Source of the DNA: Bacillota bacterium
GTDB lineage: Bacteria > Bacillota > Clostridia > Lachnospirales > Lachnospiraceae
Reading direction: 5' to 3'
Length of the DNA: 64,000 bases
NCBI GenBank assembly: GCA_023414875.1
Contig: JAEZMV010000002.1
Span: 1 to 64,000 of the forward strand
The number at the start of each line of letters is the position of its first letter. Within the stretch, counting starts at the first letter, position 1. Shown here in pieces: positions 53,667 to 62,033 of this stretch. Both the position numbers and the translations under genes were made by a program. Below the pieces are notes generated by a model, which was not told the origin of the DNA, did no database searches, and saw only the letters and a list, made by a program, of their open reading frames with translations.

Positions 53667-55166
53667 TTAGTCTCTTTTTAAAACATTTTCAACCTTTGTT
53701 TTCTTCTCTCTGCGATCATCCCAAATTGCATAACCAACAGAGATGAAGATTAACAACCATAATACCCAGTCAGCCGGTTTTGAAACGAAAGTGCTTAAAT
53801 AACCGCCGGAGCCCTGTAAAGCATCCATAAAGTAGGTTTCTATATCGCCGCCCAATACAAATCCGATTAAGAAGGTAGTAACCGGGAAACCAAATTTATT
53901 AAAGAAATAAGCAACGAAACCGAAAATAACTAAGGTAATAACATCAAACAGAATACCGTTTCTGGTTGAGAAGGCACCTACTACGCACAATAAGCAGATA
54001 GCAGGATACAGATAGCTCTTGGGTATTTTGATGATTTTAGCAAGCTGTTTTACAGGGAAGAACATGAATGCATAGGTTATTACGTTACATAATAATAACG
54101 CTAAAAGGATGGAATACCATAAGCCCTGATTACGTTCGATAAATAACGGTCCAACGGAAATACCCTGTAAGGTAAATGCACCCAGCAAGACTGCTGTAGT
54201 TGCATCTCCCGGAATACCTAAGGATAGCAGAGGAACTAAGGCACCGCCGGTTACTGCATTATCTGCAGTTTCACTTGCAATCTGCCCCTCCTCAATACCT
54301 GTTCCGAACTTCTCAGGATGCTTAGACCAGGATTTTGCTTGAGAATAAGAAAGCAGTGATGCCGCACTACCGCCAATACCGGGTAGAACACCGATAAAGG
54401 TACCAATTGAACTGGAACGTATAATATTGACGATCTGTCCCTTAAATGCCTCTCTAAATTTGTATTTTTTGGCTTGCTTTCCATTTAGGATACTATCGTC
54501 AACAATACAGGCCTTCATTCCCTCTTCAGATTCCTGTAATATCTGAGCAAATGCAAACAAACCAATTAATAAAGGAAGCAGCTGGAAGCCGTCACGTAAA
54601 TCTATCTCTAAAAAAGAAGGTACAAACCTTAATTTCTGATTATAGCTATATACTCCGATTAAGGAAACAAAAATACCAAGAACACCGGTAAATACGCCCT
54701 TAACCATATTTCCCTTTGATAATGCTGCTATCATGGTTAATGCAAAAATCATAATCAAAAACTTCTCAGCAGCTCCAAAGGTTAATGCTAATTTTGATAA
54801 TAGTGGAGTGAAGAATGATAATACAACCAAGCTGAAAAGTCCGCCGATTAAGGATGCTGTAATAGCTATTCTCAGTGCCCTTACACCCTCACCGCGCTTT
54901 GCCATCGGGTGACCCTCATAACCAGCAGTGATTGAGGAAGGGGTACCAGGTATATTAACTAATATCGCAGGAACCAGACCTCCACTGATACCTCCTACAT
55001 ATAAGCCCAGCAGGAAGTACATCGAGGTACCTAAATCCCACACATAGGTCATCGGAAGAAATACGGCAACGGCCATGGTTGCAGTCATACCGGGTAGTGC
55101 ACCGAATACAATACCGATGAAGCAACCAAATGCTGCTATTAAAACTTGAAACAAACCAAATATCAT
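53667..55166 (-). CDS. tripartite tricarboxylate transporter permease TctA
   Basis: 499 aa if started at ATG 55166; an in-frame GTG at 55175 is also possible. It has about 11-12 membrane helices with TctA landmarks: the GALPGMTATMAVAVFLPMTY and GVLPGIGGSAASLLSYSQAKSWSK glycine/proline repeats, and GGALVPLLSLGIPGDATTAVLLGA. It is the large membrane subunit of a secondary, binding-protein-dependent carboxylate importer driven by an ion gradient. tctB and tctC lie upstream in the same operon. Aldarates are the likely substrate from the catabolic genes around it. Confidence 0.94.
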   Translation of the reverse strand: MIFGLFQVLIAAFGCFIGIVFGALPGMTATMAVAVFLPMTYVWDLGTSMYFLLGLYVGGISGGLVPAILVNIPGTPSSITAGYEGHPMAKRGEGVRALRIAITASLIGGLFSLVVLSFFTPLLSKLALTFGAAEKFLIMIFALTMIAALSKGNMVKGVFTGVLGIFVSLIGVYSYNQKLRFVPSFLEIDLRDGFQLLPLLIGLFAFAQILQESEEGMKACIVDDSILNGKQAKKYKFREAFKGQIVNIIRSSSIGTFIGVLPGIGGSAASLLSYSQAKSWSKHPEKFGTGIEEGQIASETADNAVTGGALVPLLSLGIPGDATTAVLLGAFTLQGISVGPLFIERNQGLWYSILLALLLCNVITYAFMFFPVKQLAKIIKIPKSYLYPAICLLCVVGAFSTRNGILFDVITLVIFGFVAYFFNKFGFPVTTFLIGFVLGGDIETYFMDALQGSGGYLSTFVSKPADWVLWLLIFISVGYAIWDDRREKKTKVENVLKRD

Positions 55167-55186
55167 ATAACTCACCTACCCTTTCC

Positions 55187-55594
55187 TTATGGTAATGTAA
55201 CATATAGCAGATTGGCAAAAATGTACCAAACTATAAGAGTCTCTCCCGTTGATATACCAATCGATATAAGTATTCTTTTTAATGTTCTCTTCTCTGCATA
55301 CAAAATATGGAACAAAGAGATAAATATAATACTTCCTGCAATAAATCCTATTAAGCTCAATGCAAAGCAATATGCTATCAGTAATATAGTGCTTCCTGCC
55401 AGTTTAAACTTATCACAATCTTTATCAAAAAATTTAAACTCTTTATTAATAAAGGGTTTCTTATTTTTTCTTGTATCTAAAAATCGCTGTATCATCATAA
55501 TAACAAATAATATTGCCAAAATACCTATTACAATTTTCGGAAACAAAAGATGTGATGTTGAGTAGACAATCTTTACTTTAAAAAATTCCGACAT
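55187..55594 (-). CDS. tripartite tricarboxylate transporter small permease TctB
   Basis: 135 aa with four membrane helices (IVIGILAILFVIMMI, the STILLIAYCFALSLIGFIAGSIIFISLF pair, and LIVWYIFANLLYVTLP), as expected for TctB. Sequence conservation in this family is weak, so the call rests on topology and position between tctC and tctA. An AAGGAGG site supports the start. It is separated from tctC by 280 bases holding a strong hairpin and other structure. Confidence 0.85.
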   Translation of the reverse strand: MSEFFKVKIVYSTSHLLFPKIVIGILAILFVIMMIQRFLDTRKNKKPFINKEFKFFDKDCDKFKLAGSTILLIAYCFALSLIGFIAGSIIFISLFHILYAEKRTLKRILISIGISTGETLIVWYIFANLLYVTLP

Positions 55595-55614
55595 CCTTAT
55601 CCTCCTTTTTAATA

Positions 55615-55638
55615 GCGGGATATATTCCTATATCCCGC
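55615..55638 (-). terminator. hairpin upstream of tctB
   Basis: GCGGGATATA (55615-55624) pairs perfectly with TATATCCCGC (55629-55638) with a 4-base loop. On the minus strand it is followed by TATTAAAAAGG, not a T-run, so it may attenuate tctBA relative to tctC rather than end the transcript. Confidence 0.6.
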
Positions 55639-55773
55639 CTTTATATAAGCTGTTACTATGCTATGCTTCTCTTACTACTACATATCTTCCTGCTCTATAA
55701 CACCATGCTGTATTTAGCGGTCTCAATTTGATGAAGCATGGTTTTCTTATTATGCTTACACTTACAGTCATGA

Positions 55774-55846
55774 TGCCGCTTCGCGGCAGCTCAAATCCTG
55801 AAAGAACAAGGTGTGAGTGCCTCTGCACGAACATCGCAGTTCTTTC
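55774..55846. other. structured intercistronic element after tctC
   Basis: TGCCGC (55774-55779) with GCGGCA (55783-55788) forms a tight hairpin. GAAAGAAC (55800-55807) pairs with GTTCTTTC (55839-55846), enclosing the smaller CTGC/GCAG stem. Such a compact GC-rich block within AT-rich DNA suggests an mRNA-stabilising element, a small RNA or an interspersed repeat. Confidence 0.45.
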
Positions 55847-55874
55847 CGTGTAAACATGCTATTTGTTCACACTA

Positions 55875-56906
55875 TTACCTAGCGGTTAATTCATCAAGAG
55901 AAGGAGCATTTTCAATAATGTCTGATGCTAACTCTCTCTTGTTGTAGATATATTCCTTTGCATCTTTTGATGAAAGGTAATTAACGGTATAGGTTAATTT
56001 ATTCATTGTGCTGACATATTCCTGATTCTCACAAACTTCTTTTACCGCTTTATCCATCTCATCAATTAATGCTTGTGGTGTTCCCTTAGGGAAGTATATT
56101 ATGAAATCTTTTGCAAATCTGAATTCCTCACCCTTATAGGTAATGCCTAAATCAGCAAAGGAAGGAACATCAATGCCCTCGATATTATCAAGTAATGCTG
56201 TATACTTCATCTTAATCTTAGCTTCTACACCTTCCTCTGTATAGGTGAACAAGGAGGAATAGTCAGCAAAGATTACGTCAACATTACCATCCCATAACAT
56301 CTGGCACTTCTCCGCTGTAGTACCACCAACAACAGCAATTATTTGCTTCGCAACATCTTCACCATAGGTATCTCTTACCCACTCATAGTAAACAACAAAG
56401 CCCAGGTGGGAAACACTACCGGATTCAATTGCTACACGAACCTTATAATCAGGATTAGCCTTTAAATAGTCAGCCAGTTCCTTCATATCATTGTAAGGAG
56501 CATCTGCCTTTGCTGCAAAGGCTGCACCAGCATTAACTCCATAACGAGGTCCAATTTCATAGTTCTCTAAAGCATATTTTTCATCAAAGGAACCAAACAA
56601 AACACCAAGATAAGCACCATCATGCATCATCATAATCGTATCACCATTCGGTTTTGCGGTTGCGATTGCCTCATAAGCAGGGCCTGCACCAACAGCGTCG
56701 ATCTTACTGCCCATATTTAAAGCCTTTGATAAATAGCGATTTGCGATATCAGAAATCATATAGGTATCGCCTGATGTAGAGGTAGAGCCGATTACAATTC
56801 TAACCTGTCTCCCGTCAAAGCTATCACTGTTTGTCTTTTTTGCACAGCCTGTAAATACTGACATTGTTAAAATAGCTATCATCATTAAAGCAACAATTTT
56901 TCTCAT
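55875..56906 (-). CDS. tripartite tricarboxylate transporter substrate-binding lipoprotein TctC
   Basis: 343 aa. A signal peptide with lipobox VFTGC (Cys about 21) is followed by a Bug/TctC-type binding-protein fold (VRIVIGSTSTSGDTYMISDIANRYLSKALN... AAIATAKPNGDTIMMMHDG... VGGTTAEKCQMLWDGNVDVIFADYSS... IIYFPKGTPQALIDEMDKAVKEV). It captures the carboxylate at the cell surface and delivers it to TctAB. AAAGGAG supports the start. It is directly downstream of the UxaA-family dehydratase gene. Confidence 0.93.
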   Translation of the reverse strand: MRKIVALMMIAILTMSVFTGCAKKTNSDSFDGRQVRIVIGSTSTSGDTYMISDIANRYLSKALNMGSKIDAVGAGPAYEAIATAKPNGDTIMMMHDGAYLGVLFGSFDEKYALENYEIGPRYGVNAGAAFAAKADAPYNDMKELADYLKANPDYKVRVAIESGSVSHLGFVVYYEWVRDTYGEDVAKQIIAVVGGTTAEKCQMLWDGNVDVIFADYSSLFTYTEEGVEAKIKMKYTALLDNIEGIDVPSFADLGITYKGEEFRFAKDFIIYFPKGTPQALIDEMDKAVKEVCENQEYVSTMNKLTYTVNYLSSKDAKEYIYNKRELASDIIENAPSLDELTAR

Positions 56907-56949
56907 ATTCTTCTCTCCTTTAATAGGTTGTCGTTAGGATTAATTTATA

Positions 56950-58467
56950 TCATGTAATCGGAGCAGGGTTAAAAATACATAAATCATTGTATAAATTATA
57001 GTGCTCCGCCCATGATCGCTTACGTCCGCTTGCCACCTCGATAATCAGATTGAAAAGCTCAGTTCCAACCTGCTCTATTGTGGCATCGCCGGTTGCTATG
57101 ACTCCTGCATTCACGTCGATCAAATCCTTCCACATATCCTTTAGATTCGATCTTGAAGATACCTTAATAACTGGTGCTGCAGCCAAGCCATATGGTGTTC
57201 CTCTGCCGGTCATAAATACCTGCAAGGTTATGCCAGAAGCTAATTGCATCGGTCCGCATACAATATCACTCGCTGGCGTTGCTGCATAGATTAAACCTTT
57301 CCTGCTGGGAAGTTCGCCTGGGGATAGAACCTCAACGATCGGTGAGGTTCCTGATTTTGCTATAGATCCCATTGCTTTTTCAACTATATTGGATAATCCG
57401 CCCTTCTTATTACCAGGGGTCGGATTAGCGCTGCGATCCACCCGGCCTTCATCCAGATAGTGATCATACCATTTCATTTCCTTAGCAAGCTTGTCCCCTA
57501 CTTCCTTATTGATACAACGCTCTGCTAAAATATGAACTCCATCCCTGACCTCTGTGACCTCAGAAAACATAACAGTAGCTCCTGCCTCAACCAGCATATC
57601 TGCTGCATAACCGGCAGATGGATTAGAAGTAATTCCGGAAAAGGCATCACTTCCTCCGCATTGCATGCCGATGCATAAATCGGACAACGGCAGGGTTTCT
57701 CTTTTTCTTTCGTTAAGCTTTTTCAGCTTACTCTCAGCCATATCCATAATTGCCTTTATCATGGCCTCGAAGCCTTGCAGCTCCTGTAGCACTATGACAT
57801 TATCAGGACTAATATCCTTTTCCTCGATTAGCATTTCAACGGTAAGCTTTTCACAGCCTAAAGCAACTACCATAAGCTCTCCACCAAAGTTTGGGTTTTG
57901 TGCCAGATTTTTAAGAGCTCTGATGGGGATAATAGCATTCGGTGCATTGATTGCCACACCACACCCATATGCATGATTAATGGGGACAACACCATCCACA
58001 TTGGGATATTTGGGTAGAAGCTCCTTCTTAATTTTCTCGACTGCTACATTCAACACCCCAGTAACACATTGTACTGTTGTGCTGATAGCCAATATATTCC
58101 GTGTACCTGCATAACCTCCGCCTCGATTTCTATAGCCCTCAAAGGTCCTAACCGGAGCTACCGGCAATTCCTTTATGATATTGACGGCATAACTCATATG
58201 CTCTACTTCCGGGGGTGTTGGAAGCTCAAGCATTCTCTCGTTAATCCAGTCACCCTTTTGAATATCCTGTAAAGCATAGCCAAGTATTACTCCATAGCGA
58301 ATTATTTCTTGGCCTTTTTTTATATCTGCTAGGGCTATTTTGTGTCCTTGGGGAATATCCTCATTAGCCAAAACACCCTCCATTACAACTGTCCCTTTTT
58401 TAATGGTATCTATTGTAATGGCAACATTATCACTATCTTTAATTTTTATATACAAAGGTGTTCCCAT
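56950..58467 (-). CDS. UxaA/GarD family aldarate (galactarate/altronate) dehydratase
   Basis: 505 aa. An N-terminal SAF domain (~1-90; VAITIDTIKKGTVVMEGVLANEDIPQGHKIALADIKKG) is fused to the catalytic domain beginning GYRNRGGGYAGTRN. Motifs PINHAYGCGVAINAP, MVVALGCEKL, GMQCGGSDAFSGITSNP and KGGLSNIVEKAMGSIAKSG provide the cysteines and metal ligands of this family. It dehydrates an aldarate or aldonate to a 2-keto-3-deoxy acid. Next to glucarate dehydratase and a tartronate-semialdehyde-reductase-like gene, galactarate is the best guess, but altronate cannot be excluded. Confidence 0.85.
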   Translation of the reverse strand: MGTPLYIKIKDSDNVAITIDTIKKGTVVMEGVLANEDIPQGHKIALADIKKGQEIIRYGVILGYALQDIQKGDWINERMLELPTPPEVEHMSYAVNIIKELPVAPVRTFEGYRNRGGGYAGTRNILAISTTVQCVTGVLNVAVEKIKKELLPKYPNVDGVVPINHAYGCGVAINAPNAIIPIRALKNLAQNPNFGGELMVVALGCEKLTVEMLIEEKDISPDNVIVLQELQGFEAMIKAIMDMAESKLKKLNERKRETLPLSDLCIGMQCGGSDAFSGITSNPSAGYAADMLVEAGATVMFSEVTEVRDGVHILAERCINKEVGDKLAKEMKWYDHYLDEGRVDRSANPTPGNKKGGLSNIVEKAMGSIAKSGTSPIVEVLSPGELPSRKGLIYAATPASDIVCGPMQLASGITLQVFMTGRGTPYGLAAAPVIKVSSRSNLKDMWKDLIDVNAGVIATGDATIEQVGTELFNLIIEVASGRKRSWAEHYNLYNDLCIFNPAPIT

Positions 58468-58486
58468 CTAATTGCTCCTTTGCTAA

Positions 58487-59377
58487 CTAGATCAATTCCA
58501 TTTCCTTTAATACTACTCTTAGCTTCTCCTTTTGATCCGGATGAAGCTCTGATATTGGTTCAAGGCATTTTCCAACTTCATAGCCTCTCATTACCAAACC
58601 TTCCTTAATTACTGCCGGGAATGTGCCCATGTTAGTAGCAATTCTTAATGGAGCCAGCCTATACTGTGCTTCAAGAGCTCCTTTTAAATCACCTTCTACA
58701 TACTTATCATAAATGTCAGCAGCTATTCTCGGTGCAATGTTTGCGCAGGAGGCTATTGCTCCGGCTGCACCATAGCATAAGCCTGCATAGATCAAAGTAT
58801 CTCTGCCTAGCAATACAGAAAAGTTGTCATTATCCCTTGTTAGTCTCAAGTATTCCTCTGTATTGGTGAAATCACCTGTACTATCCTTTACACCGACGAT
58901 ATTATCAATCAGAGCCAGTTTTGCAACAGTAGCAGGCTCTACAGTAACATTAGTTTTTGGTTTATTATTGTAAATAATGATTGGAAGCTTTGTACATGCT
59001 GCAATTTGTACATAGTACTGATAGATTTCCTCCTGCGTCTGAGAGATAAACATTGGTGTTAATACGGATACTGCATCACAGCCTGTTTCCTCTGCAATTT
59101 TGATAAGTTCGATAACACCTCTGGTGGTAATATGGTTTGCTCCAGCATAAACAGGAACTCTTCCCCCGGCCTCTTCTACAGCAACCTTAAAAATATGTCT
59201 GGCCTCTTCGTTGGAAAACGCATAAAACTCACCCGTTGTTCCTAGCGGAAATATTCCATGAACACCTTCGTTGATTAAGAAATTTATCATCTGACGAAAT
59301 ACAGGCTCATTAAACCTCCCAGCCTCTGTCAGCGGTGTTATTATGGGTGGAATAATTCCATGTGGTTTAAAATTCAT
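58487..59377 (-). CDS. DapA/NAL family lyase, probable keto-deoxyglucarate aldolase or dehydratase
   Basis: 296 aa, the family length. Schiff-base K164 (IVGVKDSTGDF), Y136 (IIIYNNKP) and the GTTGE loop (46-50) are intact. The family includes dihydrodipicolinate synthase, N-acetylneuraminate lyase, 2-keto-3-deoxy-sugar-acid aldolases and 5-keto-4-deoxyglucarate dehydratase. With gudD and a garR-like gene beside it, and no GarL-type aldolase present, the most economical role is cleavage of 5-keto-4-deoxyglucarate to pyruvate and tartronate semialdehyde. The dehydratase route is the alternative, but it would leave garR unexplained. Specific assignment is inference. Confidence 0.85.
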   Translation of the reverse strand: MNFKPHGIIPPIITPLTEAGRFNEPVFRQMINFLINEGVHGIFPLGTTGEFYAFSNEEARHIFKVAVEEAGGRVPVYAGANHITTRGVIELIKIAEETGCDAVSVLTPMFISQTQEEIYQYYVQIAACTKLPIIIYNNKPKTNVTVEPATVAKLALIDNIVGVKDSTGDFTNTEEYLRLTRDNDNFSVLLGRDTLIYAGLCYGAAGAIASCANIAPRIAADIYDKYVEGDLKGALEAQYRLAPLRIATNMGTFPAVIKEGLVMRGYEVGKCLEPISELHPDQKEKLRVVLKEMELI

Positions 59378-59424
59378 GTCCTCACCTCTTTCATTCTTAG
59401 CTTATTACTAATGCAATCCAGTAC

Positions 59425-60750
59425 TTATCGCACCAGGCACGGGCTCTTAGGGTCAAATTTCCAGCCTGGAATTAAATACTGCATTCCTATTGCATCATTT
59501 CTTGCACCAAGGCAATTTTTCTGATATATTTCATGAGCTGCTAAAATACGCTCCATATCAGCTTCTATTCCAAGACCCGGCTTATCCGGAATGTCTATGC
59601 ATCCATCAATTATTTGCATAGGCTCCTTAGTCAGTCTCTCAATACCCTCCTGCCAGATCCAGTGTGTATCAATTGCATTAATTTCTCCCGGAACTGCTGC
59701 AGCTGTATGTGCTACCATAGCAAGAGATATATCAAAGTGGTTGTTGGAATGACAGCCCCAGGTTAATCCTAGGTCATGGCATAGCTGTCCAACACGCACG
59801 GAGCCTGACATTGTCCAGAAGTGAGGATCAGCAAGCGGAATGGTTACAGACTGCAATGCGATGGAATGCGCCATCTCTCTCCAGTCAGTTGCAATCATAT
59901 TGGTTGCAGTAGGAAGTCCTGTTGCACGTCTGAACTCAGCTAGAATTTCACGTCCTGAGAATACGCCTTCAGCACCGCAGGGGTCTTCACAATAGGTTAA
60001 GATTCCATGCATGTCCTTACAAAGCTCAATTGCATCCTTTAACAGCCATCCGCCATTCGGGTCCAATGTAATTCGTGCTTCGGGGAATGCTTCTTTTAAA
60101 GCTCGTATTGCTTTAATTTCTTCCTTACCCTCTAATACTCCGCCTTTTAATTTAAAGTCAGAAAATCCATATTTGTCTTTTGAAGCTTTGGCAAGAGCTA
60201 CTACTTCTTCCGGAGTTAAGGCCTCTTCATGACGTAGGCGATACCATTCACATTCTGCATCCGGATAGCTATCATAAGGAAGGTCTGTTTTCTTTCGGTC
60301 ACCGATATAGAATAAATAACCTAGCATTCTGACCTTATCTCTCTGCATTCCATCCCCCAGCAGGGATGCAACCGGGACTCCAAGGTGTTTTCCCAGTAAG
60401 TCCAGTAAAGGTGTCTCAATTGCGGTAAGTACATGTACGCCGGTTCTAAGATCAAAGGTCTGAGCGCCTCGTACATCATTTTCCTGGCCCCCTAAGGAAT
60501 GCTTAACCTTCAGTACCGTGTTTTTGTAATCACCTATGCTTGTTCCTACCACTAAATCAATTGAGTCCATTAAAGCCTTAGTAATTTTTTCACCACCCGG
60601 TACTTCACCGACACCCTTTTCACCATTACTGTCAGTCAATACAACAATATTACGGGTAAAGTAGGGAGAATGTGCACCGCTTAAGTTTAAAAGCATGCTA
60701 TCCTTGCCGGCTACCGGATATACCTCCATTTTTGTAATCGTTGGTGTCAT
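59425..60750 (-). CDS. gudD: glucarate dehydratase
   Basis: 441 aa from ATG 60750 with AAAGGAG upstream; a TTG two codons earlier is less likely. It is an enolase-superfamily enzyme that dehydrates D-glucarate to 5-keto-4-deoxy-D-glucarate. Active-site residues line up with the E. coli enzyme at a constant offset of five: K200 and K202 (DFKLKGG), D230 (ITLDPNGGW), E255 (CEDPCG), N284 (TATNMIATDW), D308 and H334 (WGCHSNNHFD). It lies between the garR-like gene and the DapA-family lyase gene. The identification is strong. Confidence 0.95.
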   Translation of the reverse strand: MTPTITKMEVYPVAGKDSMLLNLSGAHSPYFTRNIVVLTDSNGEKGVGEVPGGEKITKALMDSIDLVVGTSIGDYKNTVLKVKHSLGGQENDVRGAQTFDLRTGVHVLTAIETPLLDLLGKHLGVPVASLLGDGMQRDKVRMLGYLFYIGDRKKTDLPYDSYPDAECEWYRLRHEEALTPEEVVALAKASKDKYGFSDFKLKGGVLEGKEEIKAIRALKEAFPEARITLDPNGGWLLKDAIELCKDMHGILTYCEDPCGAEGVFSGREILAEFRRATGLPTATNMIATDWREMAHSIALQSVTIPLADPHFWTMSGSVRVGQLCHDLGLTWGCHSNNHFDISLAMVAHTAAAVPGEINAIDTHWIWQEGIERLTKEPMQIIDGCIDIPDKPGLGIEADMERILAAHEIYQKNCLGARNDAIGMQYLIPGWKFDPKSPCLVR

Positions 60751-60774
60751 ATGCAATCTCCTTTATACTGCTAA

Positions 60775-61659
60775 TTACTTTTCAACTATAATGTTTGCAA
60801 GCTTTTCGTAATATTTCACTATGCTGCAATGGTCCTCTTTCTCATGACCATCAGCCTTTAACGCCTGCATGATTTCCATTACCTGAGAGGTCAATGGAAG
60901 TGGTGCACTAACTGCATGTGATGCATTTAATGCATTATTTAAATCCTTAATGTGTAATTCAATGCGGAAGCCGGGATCAAATTTTCTGTTAAGTACTAGA
61001 GGAGCCTTTGCATCCAGTACAGTTGATCCTGCTAAGCCACCACGTATTGCCTGATATACCAGCTCCGGATCAGCCCCTGCTTTCTTTGCAAGGGTTAACG
61101 CCTCTGACATTGCTGCAATATTTAATGCAACAATAATCTGATTAGACAGCTTTGCAATATTTCCTGCACCAAGCTCGCCAACATATACTACTGAGCCTGC
61201 CATAACCATTAATAAATCATAATACTTGTCAAAGGTTTCTTTCCTGCCGCCTACCATTACAGATAGCGTTCCATCAATTGCCTTCGGTTCTCCACCGCTT
61301 ACTGGTGCATCCATAAGCTCAATGCCTTTTTCAGCAAGCTTTTCTCCGATCGCTCTGCTTTCCACCGGATCTATTGAACTCATATCAATTACAACGGTAC
61401 CCGGTTCTGCTGCATCTGAAATACCGTTTTCACCAAGTGTAACACTTCTTACATGTGGGGAATTAGGTAGCATTGTAATAATCACATTACACTCTCTTGC
61501 TACCTCTGCACCACTATCAGCAGGCTTTGCTCCTAGTGCTACCAGCTCACTAACTGCTGCTTTATTAAAATCACATACTACCAGCTCGTGCCCTGCTTTG
61601 ATTAAATTTTTACTCATGGGTTTCCCCATAATACCTAACCCTATGAAACCTAATTTCAA
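60775..61659 (-). CDS. garR: 2-hydroxy-3-oxopropionate (tartronate semialdehyde) reductase, GarR-like
   Basis: 294 aa with a TTG start at 61659, 8-9 bases after AGGAGG. It is a beta-hydroxyacid dehydrogenase: the dinucleotide fold KLGFIGLGIMGKPMSKNL, the substrate motif DAPVSGGEPKAIDGTL, the catalytic Lys in GNIAKLSNQIIV and a helical C-terminal domain. In glucarate degradation GarR reduces tartronate semialdehyde to D-glycerate with NADH. It is the first gene of the long aldarate operon, just downstream of the palindromic control region. 3-hydroxyisobutyrate dehydrogenase is the alternative within the family; context favours GarR. Confidence 0.87.
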   Translation of the reverse strand: MKLGFIGLGIMGKPMSKNLIKAGHELVVCDFNKAAVSELVALGAKPADSGAEVARECNVIITMLPNSPHVRSVTLGENGISDAAEPGTVVIDMSSIDPVESRAIGEKLAEKGIELMDAPVSGGEPKAIDGTLSVMVGGRKETFDKYYDLLMVMAGSVVYVGELGAGNIAKLSNQIIVALNIAAMSEALTLAKKAGADPELVYQAIRGGLAGSTVLDAKAPLVLNRKFDPGFRIELHIKDLNNALNASHAVSAPLPLTSQVMEIMQALKADGHEKEDHCSIVKYYEKLANIIVEK

Positions 61660-61803
61660 ATAAATCTACCTCCTGACAATTTCAACAGTGCGTAATAGCT
61701 ACTCTTGTTGCTGAAAAGAGTATATCATTTATAATCAATTGATACTATTGTGATAAAACATAATATTATTACTAGCATTTTGCACAATCATATTAAATTT
61801 ACA

Positions 61804-61863
61804 AACTTTGAAATTATCATTTCAAAGTTACATTTCAAATATTTCAAAAAATTAGTTTTCAAA
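61804..61863. promoter_or_regulatory. palindrome and ATTTCAAA half-site array in the divergent aldarate promoter
   Basis: AACTTTGAAAT (61804-61814) and ATTTCAAAGTT (61819-61829) form a perfect 11-bp dyad around TATC. ATTTCAAA recurs at 61832-61839 and 61841-61848, and TTTTCAAA at 61856-61863, all on the same strand. A dyad followed by tandem half-sites is typical of cooperative regulator binding. The PrpR-like or a LysR protein is the likely ligand. Confidence 0.55.
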
Positions 61864-61966
61864 TATGAATTGAATATTTCTTCTAAATATTTCATGTTGA
61901 AACGAATGTTACGAACCTAATTGAAAGCTTGATTTCGTTTTTTTGACTATGGACGTTTATTTCACC

Positions 61967-61985
61967 CTTAGTTACAATAACTAAG
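61967..61985. promoter_or_regulatory. palindrome upstream of the hydroxyacid dehydrogenase
   Basis: CTTAGTTA-CAA-TAACTAAG is a perfect 8+3+8 dyad 49 bases before the ATG at 62034. Its right half belongs to an 11-base sequence also found upstream of the LysR gene at 49840. Confidence 0.5.
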
Positions 61986-62033
61986 TATAAAATACATTTG
62001 TGTAAACTAAATAACACGATTAAGGAGACTCTT

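Noticed and set aside
61660..62033. Sigma-54 (-24/-12) promoter expected from the PrpR-like regulator.
   Set aside because: No GG-N10-GC element with the usual TGGCAC/TTGC context was found by eye, which agrees with loss of GAFTGA in the regulator.
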